A stretch of 64,000 nt of DNA. Origin: Actinomadura terrae (GTDB taxonomy: Bacteria; Actinomycetota; Actinomycetes; Streptosporangiales; Streptosporangiaceae). The DNA is taken from contig NZ_JAICDG010000003.1 of assembly GCF_022751215.1 (NCBI RefSeq), forward strand, positions 992,001 to 1,056,000, in the 5' to 3' direction. The notes below the pieces were generated by a model, which did no database searches, was not told the origin of the DNA, and worked only from the letters and a program-made list of their open reading frames with translations. The translations under genes were made by a program, and so were the position numbers. The number at the start of each line of letters is the position of its first letter. The stretch's first letter is position 1. This document shows positions 57,704-64,000 of the stretch, one piece after another.

Positions 57704-58735
57704 TCAGCCCGTGGGCTGTCCCGGCTCGATCGGCCCGCCGCAGAAGACTCGCTTGACGAGCATGTCCAGCACCCCCGGAAACACCTGCGCCACATCGATT
57801 GCGGCGTCTCCCATGGTCAGCGAGGCCGTCAGGGTCTTGTCGCCTTCGGGCGTGCTGTACATCAGCGCCCCGTAGCCTCCCGGGGCGCTTCCGTTGTGGT
57901 GGAAGACGGTGCCGCCGCAGTCGGGGCCCAGATCCTGCACGAACAGTCCCAGGCCGTAACCCAGCGGCCCTTGCGGCGTGCGCATCTGGGCCAGCAGCGG
58001 GGCCGGCAGGAGCCTGCCGCCCATCAGCGCGGAGATGAAGGCGGCCAGGTCCCGGGTGGTGGAGATCAGGTCCCCGGCGGCGTGCAGCATGGAGGGGTTC
58101 TGGCGGGTGACGTCGGCCACCTTCCACTGGTCGCCGTCCTGGTAGCGGCAGTAACCGTGGGCGTGCGGCGCGGGAAGCTGCGGCGAGGTGCTTGCGACCG
58201 TGGTGTCCGACAAGCCGAGCGGCCCCAGGATCCGCCGCTGCATCTCCTCGGCGTAGGAGCGGCCGGTGACCTGCTCGGTCAGCAGCGCGGCCAGCGTGTA
58301 GTTGGTGTTGGAATAGCCGAAGCCGCTCCCCGGCTCGAACCGCGCCGGCTTGGACAGCGCCAGCCGTACCAGCTCCTGCGGCTGGTAGGTGTGAAGCCGG
58401 TTGTCCACCCAGTCCTTGCCCACCGAGGGAATGCCCTGCACGAACGTCCCGTCGGCGGCGGGCTCACCGGTGTAGTTGTACAACCCGCTGGTGTGCTGGA
58501 GCAGCATCCGCACGGTGATCCGCTCGTCCAGCTCGAACTGGGGCAGGTGGTCGGCGACCGGGGCGTCCAGCCCGATCTCGCCGTCGGCCGCGAGTTGCAG
58601 CACCAGGGTCGCGGTGAAGGTCTTGGTGACGCTGCCGGCCCAGAAGCGCCCGTCCGTCGGCGGAGTGGCCGACTCGCCCAGTTTGCGCACCCCGGCGCCG
58701 CCGACCCACTCGCCGCGCTCGTCGCGCACGCGCAT
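57704..58735 (-). CDS. Serine hydrolase (beta-lactamase/DD-peptidase fold), 5' end lost
   Basis: 343 residues from the first in-frame ATG. Active-site motifs are intact: S-x-x-K in GSVTKTFTATLVL, Y-x-N in FGYSNTNYTLAALL and H-x-G in FHHNGSAPGGYG. The ATG at 58735 has no ribosome-binding site, and the frame stays open and protein-like upstream (ELQEAVQAAVDAGFAG up to about 58789), the usual N-terminus of this family. It then runs into a TetR gene that is itself truncated, in the opposite direction. The true start, promoter and any signal peptide therefore seem to be lost. The protein may not be made. Confidence 0.75.
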   Translation of the reverse strand: MRVRDERGEWVGGAGVRKLGESATPPTDGRFWAGSVTKTFTATLVLQLAADGEIGLDAPVADHLPQFELDERITVRMLLQHTSGLYNYTGEPAADGTFVQGIPSVGKDWVDNRLHTYQPQELVRLALSKPARFEPGSGFGYSNTNYTLAALLTEQVTGRSYAEEMQRRILGPLGLSDTTVASTSPQLPAPHAHGYCRYQDGDQWKVADVTRQNPSMLHAAGDLISTTRDLAAFISALMGGRLLPAPLLAQMRTPQGPLGYGLGLFVQDLGPDCGGTVFHHNGSAPGGYGALMYSTPEGDKTLTASLTMGDAAIDVAQVFPGVLDMLVKRVFCGGPIEPGQPTG

Positions 58736-58833
58736 CTGTAGCCCGGCGAAACCGGCGTCGACCGCAGCCTGGACGGCCTCTTGCAGCTCCGGGCGGTCCG
58801 GCCCGACCGCTGGGGCGGGCCGGCTCTGGGGGG

Positions 58834-59277
58834 TACCGCCGATGGCCTTCCAAGGCCCTGTTGTTCCTGGACGCGGTCCTCGGCTCGATCACCCCCGGCC
58901 TGGCACACCGCGACACCGGCGACGTCGTGGCCGACTTGCGCGAGGTGATGGTTCGAGCCGTCGACCTGCTGGGCCGCCCGCCCTGGGGACCGCTCTACCA
59001 GGCCCTGATCGGCGAGGCGCAGCACAATCCCGAGGTCGCCGCCGCCCTCAACCAGCGCTTCATCCAGCCGCAGGCGGCCGACACCCTGGCCCGGCTCAAG
59101 GCCGCCAAGGAGCAGGGGCAGCTCTCACCCGACTTCGACGTGGACCTTGGCTTCGAGATTCTTTCGGGACCGCTGTACGTGCGGTTGCTGGTCACCCAGC
59201 AGCCCCTGACACCCGCTTACTGCGACCACGTGCTCCAAACGGTGTTCGCCGGCATGGGTCCTCAGCCGCATCCCTGA
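58834..59277 (+). pseudogene. TetR-family regulator lacking most of its DNA-binding domain
   Basis: The frame reads YRRWPSKALLFLDAVLGS, exactly the end of a TetR recognition helix and the start of helix 4. A normal C-terminal ligand domain follows (WGPLYQALIGEAQHNPEVAA, then GPLYVRLLVTQQPLTP) and ends at 59277. The first about 45 residues of the HTH are missing. Only non-family sequence precedes the join near 58830. A TTG at 58861 could start a fragment without DNA binding. It faces the truncated hydrolase gene head to head. Confidence 0.75.
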
Positions 59278-59453
59278 CGCACGCGCCTGTCCGCTGCACA
59301 TCGTCGAGGCTGCGCGGCGCGCAGGAGACGTCGGTACTCCCGGAGACCGGGACCGAGGAAGGGGCGGATCAGTCGGCGCCGGTCCTCCGGTCCTGAACGG
59401 GCGGCCCCCTGCCTTGGCCGGGATGCCCGCACGCTGCTGGTCGCCCCGACAGA

Positions 59454-59507
59454 GGCCCAGGGAGGTCAGGCGGCCGGCGCTGCGGCTGAGCCGACCTTCC
59501 CTGGGCC
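59454..59507 (-). terminator. Long hairpin behind the FtsX-like gene
   Basis: GGCCCAGGGAGGTC and GACCTTCCCTGGGCC pair with one extra T around a 25-base loop. It lies between the TetR fragment (plus) and the end of the permease gene (minus), and can end both. Confidence 0.7.
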
Positions 59508-59554
59508 TTGAGTGGGGCCGCTGGTTGGAGGCGCGTCGTCTTTGGCGGGCTCGG

Positions 59555-62101
59555 CTACTCGTGGGTGCCGACCACCGCGTTGCCGGGCCGGTGGCGCAGC
59601 ATGGCCGAGGTCGGCAGGAGCGTGGCGGCCAAGACGAGCGCGAGAGCACCGCCGAGGACCGCCGCGACGCTCCACCAGGGGCCCGTCGGGATCAGCGATC
59701 CCAGCACGCTCAGGCTGAGCGGCATCAGCGTCGCCGCCGCGATCAGCGCACCGAGGATGACGCCCGCGGCGCAGACCAGCACGGCCTCCATCGCCATCAT
59801 CCGCATGACCTGCCCACGGGAGGCGCCGACGAGCCGTAGCAGCGAGAACTCCCGCCGCCGTTCGACGGCCGCGAGGACCTGGGAGTTGACCAGTGCGATC
59901 GCCGCATAGCCGACGACGACGGCGAGCACCAGGTAGGCCATCCACGCCTGGGTGTCGTCCTGGCCCTGCCGGGCGGAGGAGAGCGTCTCACGGTCCGCGA
60001 CGCGGAGTCCGGGGTACCGTCCGGCCAACGTGGACAGCGCCGCCGCCAGCTTGGCCCGGTCCGTGCCGGGCCGGGTGCTCACCATGATCTGCGGTACGAG
60101 GCCGGAGTCGGTGTGCCCGATGAGGACCGACGCGGGCAGCAACGCGGTCTCGTAGCCGCGCCTGCCGTTCACGGTGGCGACCAGTTTCAGTTCGACCCGC
60201 GTGCCGTCGCCCAGCCGCATCGGGACCGGGTCGCCGAGTTTGCGGCCGCCGGTGTACCGGGTCGGCAGGGCGACGGTGTCGCCGCGCAGCGCGTCCAGAC
60301 TGCCGCTGGCCGCGCGGTACGCGGTCGTGCGAGTGATCCCTTCGGGGGTGACGCCCAGCAGCGACATGGCGGGAACGTCCGGCGCGCTCTCGCCGCCATC
60401 GCCGTCGGCGACGACCGGACCTGCCAGTTCTTCGGGCTCGATGTAGCCGAGACTGGTGATCTGGGCGGTGGCGGCCGAGACTCCCGGCTGCGCCTTGACC
60501 GTGTCGACCAGGTTCAGCGGCAGGCCGGATTCCGAGGTGACCGCGAGGTCGGCCCGCCGATTCTCCTCGAACGCCTTGTCCGATCCAGTGGACTGAGTGG
60601 TCTGCATGTAGGTGAGGCTGAAGGCCAACCCGGTGGCGAGCATCACCGGTAGCACCGCACTGGTGAGGCGGGTGATGCGCGCAGTGGCGTTGGCGGTGGC
60701 GAGACGCCCGGCGTTCCTGGACACCGCGCGCATCGGCCGGTGCAGCATCGCCGTGACGGCCCTGGCGAGCACGGGGCCGAGCAGCCCGAACCCGGCCGTC
60801 CACACCATCGCGGCCGGGGTCGCGACCCCGGCCGCATCCGGTCCGTCCGCGCCCGTGGTGCCCACCGCGAGTACGGCGCCGCCGCCGAGGAAGAGGACGG
60901 CGAGCACGAGGCGGACACGGCTGAACCGGCGCCGCCCCAGGGAGGCCTCGGCCAGCGCGTCGGCCGGTCGGGTGCGCGCCGCGCCGTTGGCCGCGATGAA
61001 CGCGGCACCGAGCGCGACGAGCAACGCGGCCGCCACTCCGACGATCAGCGGGCCGCTGCCGGCGCGGTACACGATCGCTTCCGGCACCACGCCGGCGCCG
61101 GCGAAGGCACCGAGCAGCCACCTGCCCACGTAGGGGCCGACCGGCCAGGCCAGCGCGGTGGCGACCACGGCCAGGAGCATCGTCTCGCCGAGGATCAGCC
61201 GGCGCAGCTGGCCCGGGGTGGCGCCGATCGCGCGGAGCAGGGCCATCTCCCGCTGCCGCTGCTGGACCGACAGGCCCAGGGTGGCGGCGATGATGAACAC
61301 GGTGACCATGGCCGAGAGACCGCCGAACGCGGCCGCCAGTGCCACCAGGTCGTCACCGTCGGAGACGACGCCCGGATCCTCGGCCCGGCCGCGTTCGTCT
61401 CCGGTCAGCACCGAGATCTGCCGACCCGCCACCGACTTCGCCACGGCTTCGCGGACCTGGCCGACATCGGCTCCCGCGGCGACGAACACACCGATGGCGC
61501 CGACCATGCCCGGACGGCCCGCCGCCGCGGCGGCCTCGGCGTCGGAGACGAACCCGCTCCCGTCGCCGTTGATTAGCCCCGAGACCTCGTACTGCTCGGC
61601 GGCGCCGCGTACGACCAGTTCGACCTTGCCGCCGGGCCGCAGCCCGGCCCGCTCGGCCAGGCGTGTGTCCACCACGACCTGGCCGGGTCCGGAGGGCGGC
61701 GCCCCCGCATCGATCTTGTACTGCCCGAGTCTGGCCGACGACCAGCCGTGGCCGGTCACCGGAACGCCGGCCTGGGCGCCCCGCGACAACGAGGTCCGGA
61801 ACGACACGTCCGGCGCGACGGCGGCGACGCCCGGGACCACCGCGAGCTCGCCGGCCAGCCGCGCGTCCAGGTGCACCCGCTCGGGGAAGACCTCGTCGGA
61901 CGCTGTGCCGTGGTACCGCTGATCGCCGGTGACCACGATCGGCGCGGCGGTCAGCCGCTGAGGCGGCGCCGCGCTGTGCACGCCGGTCTCCAGCAACCCG
62001 CCGCAGCCCATCACGATCGCGGCACCCAGGAACATCGCGATGAACGACGCGAGGAAACCGGCCTTGTGGAAGCGCAGGGTGCGCAGCGCGATCCGGATCA
62101 C
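59555..62101 (-). CDS. FtsX/MacB-type ABC transporter permease
   Basis: 848 residues from a GTG that overlaps the ATPase stop (GTGA). Actinomycete-type duplicated FtsX permease: first span LASFIAMFLGAAIVMGCGG, a long extracytoplasmic domain (about 40-245), three spans with LVALAAAFGGLSAMVTVFII and QQRQREMALLRAIGATPGQL, a second extracytoplasmic domain (about 495-710) and a last trio ending VAAVLGGALALVLAATLLP. The A-L-L-R-A-I-G-A-T-P and L-L-R-L-V-G-A-S segments are the FtsX signature in each half. These complexes export lipids, peptides or drugs by a mechanical push. Works with the ATPase upstream; regulated by the divergent TetR. Confidence 0.92.
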   Translation of the reverse strand: MIRIALRTLRFHKAGFLASFIAMFLGAAIVMGCGGLLETGVHSAAPPQRLTAAPIVVTGDQRYHGTASDEVFPERVHLDARLAGELAVVPGVAAVAPDVSFRTSLSRGAQAGVPVTGHGWSSARLGQYKIDAGAPPSGPGQVVVDTRLAERAGLRPGGKVELVVRGAAEQYEVSGLINGDGSGFVSDAEAAAAAGRPGMVGAIGVFVAAGADVGQVREAVAKSVAGRQISVLTGDERGRAEDPGVVSDGDDLVALAAAFGGLSAMVTVFIIAATLGLSVQQRQREMALLRAIGATPGQLRRLILGETMLLAVVATALAWPVGPYVGRWLLGAFAGAGVVPEAIVYRAGSGPLIVGVAAALLVALGAAFIAANGAARTRPADALAEASLGRRRFSRVRLVLAVLFLGGGAVLAVGTTGADGPDAAGVATPAAMVWTAGFGLLGPVLARAVTAMLHRPMRAVSRNAGRLATANATARITRLTSAVLPVMLATGLAFSLTYMQTTQSTGSDKAFEENRRADLAVTSESGLPLNLVDTVKAQPGVSAATAQITSLGYIEPEELAGPVVADGDGGESAPDVPAMSLLGVTPEGITRTTAYRAASGSLDALRGDTVALPTRYTGGRKLGDPVPMRLGDGTRVELKLVATVNGRRGYETALLPASVLIGHTDSGLVPQIMVSTRPGTDRAKLAAALSTLAGRYPGLRVADRETLSSARQGQDDTQAWMAYLVLAVVVGYAAIALVNSQVLAAVERRREFSLLRLVGASRGQVMRMMAMEAVLVCAAGVILGALIAAATLMPLSLSVLGSLIPTGPWWSVAAVLGGALALVLAATLLPTSAMLRHRPGNAVVGTHE

Positions 62102-62883
62102 CGGGCACCCCCCTGCACGAGCAACTCGCCGGCCCGCTCACCGAGACGGGTCATCCGCGCGGCGACCTCCTCGACCGTGGGCCGGTCCAGCGAGCCCGCG
62201 ATCCGGCCGTCGGACAGGAACAGCACGCGGTCGGCATGCGCGGCGGCCACCGGGTCGTGGGTGACCATTACCACCGTCTGTTCCGCCCTCTGGACGGCCT
62301 CCCGCAGCAGCACCAGCACCTCACGCGCTGTACGGGTGTCCAACGCGCCGGTCGGCTCATCACCGAAGAGCACGGCCGGCCGGGTGACCAGGGCCCGCGC
62401 GATGGCGACGCGCTGCTGCTGGCCACCCGACAGCTCACCGGGCCTGCTGGTGCGGCGGGCGGCCAGGCCGACCCGCTCGATCACCTCGTCCACCTCGGCC
62501 TTCTTGGGTCTGCGTCCTGCCAGCCGGAGCGGCAGCGTGACGTTGTCCACCACGCTCAACGCGGGCAGCAGGTTGAACGCCTGGAAGACGAAGCCGACCC
62601 GCCGCCGGCGGAGCCGGGTCAACGCCCGCTCCCGCAGCGCCGACAGATCCACACCGTCCAGCCGGACGGTCCCCGACGTCGGCCTGTCGAGCCCGGCCGC
62701 GCACTGCAGGAAGGTGCTCTTCCCCGAGCCGGAGGGGCCCATCACCGCTGTGAAGGTGGCCCGCTGCAAGCCGACGCTCACCTCATCGAGGGCGGTCACG
62801 GTGTTCGTCGATCTGCCGTAGACCTTGCGCACGGCATCGAACCGGACGACGTCCTGGGATAGGGGAGCCGAAATTCCACTCAT
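62098..62883 (-). CDS. LolD/MacB-type ABC transporter ATPase
   Basis: 261 residues, ATG at 62883 behind AAGGA. Motifs: Walker A MGPSGSGKSTFLQ (about residue 50), Q-loop FVFQAFNLLPALSVVDNV, signature LSGGQQQRVAIARALV, Walker B AVLFGDEPTGALDTRT and switch VMVTHDPVAAAH. It energises the FtsX-like permease, whose start overlaps its stop. Divergent from a TetR gene with palindromic sites in the shared promoter region. Confidence 0.94.
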   Translation of the reverse strand: MSGISAPLSQDVVRFDAVRKVYGRSTNTVTALDEVSVGLQRATFTAVMGPSGSGKSTFLQCAAGLDRPTSGTVRLDGVDLSALRERALTRLRRRRVGFVFQAFNLLPALSVVDNVTLPLRLAGRRPKKAEVDEVIERVGLAARRTSRPGELSGGQQQRVAIARALVTRPAVLFGDEPTGALDTRTAREVLVLLREAVQRAEQTVVMVTHDPVAAAHADRVLFLSDGRIAGSLDRPTVEEVAARMTRLGERAGELLVQGGAR

Positions 62884-62982
62884 GGTGTGTGTCCTTGGGG
62901 AGAGTCGGTCCGCGACATGGACCGAGTCGAACGAACGGAGCATGTCGCCCCGCTCGACGACATGAACTGCACGGTACAGGTC

Positions 62983-63009
62983 AGTTCATATGAACTCAAC
63001 TGTTCAGTT
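62983..63009. promoter_or_regulatory. Two adjacent palindromes in the ABC/TetR divergent promoter
   Basis: AGTTCATATGAACT (62983-62996) is a perfect palindrome; AACTG-TT-CAGTT (62998-63009) follows two bases later. They share AGTTC/GAACT half-sites and are AT-rich compared with their surroundings. Likely operator of the adjacent TetR, covering promoters in both directions. Confidence 0.75.
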
Positions 63010-63026
63010 CAGGTAGAGTGTCCCTC

Positions 63027-63671
63027 GTGAGCACAGAACGCAGACCGCCCAGCGGCGAACGGGCAGAACGCAAACGGGCCGCGATCGTGCAGACGGCCCG
63101 CCGTGTCTTCCTGCGCGAAGGCTTCGGCGTGGGCATGGAGCAGATCGCGGCCGAGGCCGGCGTCTCCAAGGTCACCGTGTACAACCACTACGGCCGCAAG
63201 GAAGACCTGTTCACCGCAGTGATCGGCGACGCCCTGGAAGAGGCGCTCGCCGATGCGCAGTCCCGCACCGAGGAGTGTCTGCGCAGCGGCAACGACCTGG
63301 AAGCGGTACTGGTCGAGACGGCTCGGGCGTGGATCCGCGGCATGGCCACACCCGAATTCCTGGCGCTGCGCACCTTGGTCGGCGCCGAGCTCCGCCGCTT
63401 CCCCGAACTGGGCCAGGCGTGGAAGGTCAACGGCCCGGGAAGATCCCGCTCGATCATGGCGGCGCTCCTGCGACGCGAGGTCGACCGCGGCGTCCTGGCC
63501 ATCGGGAACATCGACCTGGCGATCACTCAGCTGTACTCACTGGTGCTGTATCCGCACTTCGCGCACAGCACCTACGACGACGCCATCGACCAGGCCACCA
63601 CGGACCAGCTCATCACCGAAGGCGTGGCCATGTTCCTCAATCACTACCGGACCGCGCGCGAGGCGCAGTAG
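63027..63671 (+). CDS. TetR-family regulator of the FtsX-type exporter
   Basis: 214 residues from GTG at 63027 (AGGTAGAG eight bases upstream); a GTG at 63018 is an alternative. The HTH is typical: IVQTARRVFLREGFGVGMEQ, then AAEAGVSKVTVYNHYGRKED. The C-terminal domain resembles TetR_C regions of the AefR-like group (FLALRTLVGAELRRFPELGQ). Divergent from the ABC ATPase, with palindromic sites between; probable autoregulated repressor of the exporter. Confidence 0.92.
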   Translation: MSTERRPPSGERAERKRAAIVQTARRVFLREGFGVGMEQIAAEAGVSKVTVYNHYGRKEDLFTAVIGDALEEALADAQSRTEECLRSGNDLEAVLVETARAWIRGMATPEFLALRTLVGAELRRFPELGQAWKVNGPGRSRSIMAALLRREVDRGVLAIGNIDLAITQLYSLVLYPHFAHSTYDDAIDQATTDQLITEGVAMFLNHYRTAREAQ

Positions 63672-64000
63672 CCCGACTCCGACGCCTCCAGCACGCGCCA
63701 CATCGCGCGCTCGGACGAGCATCGCCGGCGCGTCGTCGCAGTGGCCCGCCATCGCCGCGTTGTAGGCGGGGGTGCACAGCGTCCGCGCGTATGCCGACGC
63801 CTGCGCGGGACTGATGAGCCCGATCTGTTCCAGCCGGTCGGCGGCTCGTGAGGTGAGGTGTCGCGCGACCGCTTCGCGGCCCTGAGGACTTCCGAGCGCG
63901 CCGCATACGTCACCGCCCGGCCGGCGGTGATGCGCCGACGCCTGATCGTCAGCTCCGACGCCGTTGGACCGACCTGAACCGCCGAGCCCGCAGGGAGCAA
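63672..64000 (-). other. Possible end of a minus-strand gene, uncertain
   Basis: One minus-strand frame reads protein-like over about 80 residues (EAVARHLTSRAADRLEQIGL, then ISPAQASAYARTLCTP and MAGHCDDAPAMLV) with mostly G/C at third positions, before running antisense into the TetR gene. It could be the 3' part of a truncated gene entering from the right. No family was recognised. Confidence 0.25.

Overview
The window is very GC-rich and gene-dense. It uses many GTG/TTG starts and many ATGA/GTGA stop-start overlaps. It contains an S-adenosyl methyltransferase of the PF04672 type, a KdpF-type leaderless micro-gene, PadR/DUF1048 genes, sigma-B-like promoters and several GNAT, SDR and TetR genes. 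All of this points to a chromosomal segment of a filamentous actinomycete. A relative of Actinomadura or another Streptosporangiales member is my guess; the genus is not shown by the sequence. No rRNA, tRNA, CRISPR array or complete insertion sequence was found.

Layout. 1-4.9 kb: the 3' end of a sugar ABC transporter (binding protein, two permeases) followed by a large secreted PIG-L-type deacetylase with a carbohydrate-binding-like domain. 5.0-12.2 kb: a GntR/UTRA repressor and a tightly coupled myo-inositol catabolic operon (iolG, iolE, iolC, an aldolase-like gene, iolB, iolD), ending in a strong hairpin. 12.4-16.6 kb: a methyltransferase coupled to a second, ribose-type sugar ABC system. 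16.7-17.5 kb: an SDR gene behind a palindromic operator. 17.6-20.8 kb (minus): the KdpE/KdpD potassium two-component system. 21.2-26.5 kb: a double GNAT protein, a Ppx/GppA phosphatase, and a small probable stress group (flavodoxin-like reductase, small hydrophilic protein, Gsp39-like SDR) with sigma-B-like promoters, then a TetX-like flavin monooxygenase. 26.7-29.4 kb: a coiled-coil protein with a conserved but unnamed C-terminal domain, and a GH25 muramidase without a signal peptide.

29.4-44.1 kb (minus strand, with one small plus-strand gene inside) is the most unusual region. In transcription order it encodes a NUDIX-like protein, a class III nucleotidyl-cyclase-like protein, two different CHAT (caspase-like) proteases, a 1600-residue protein with an aminoglycoside-phosphotransferase-like kinase domain, a degenerate STAND/NACHT-like NTPase and HEAT-like repeats, and two large TPR proteins. 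A small cysteine-containing protein is encoded divergently between the CHAT and STAND genes. The parts match those of regulated bacterial conflict (defence or cell-suicide) systems, but I do not know this exact combination as a named system.

44.1-49.2 kb: the kdpFABC potassium pump operon. Its promoter region carries a 44-bp two-part element that is nearly repeated, with the same spacing, in front of the distant kdpDE genes, so the split regulon probably stays connected through KdpE. 49.3-52.2 kb (minus): a PadR regulator, two DUF1048 proteins and a DrrAB-type drug exporter. 52.3-55.3 kb: a hypothetical protein, a small secreted protein and a secreted repeat protein that is probably a beta-propeller. 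55.3-64 kb is a patchier region with inverted repeats, an IS30-type remnant, a TetR/SDR pair with clear operators, a head-to-head pair of 5'-truncated genes (serine hydrolase and TetR), and a FtsX/LolD-type ABC exporter with its own TetR.
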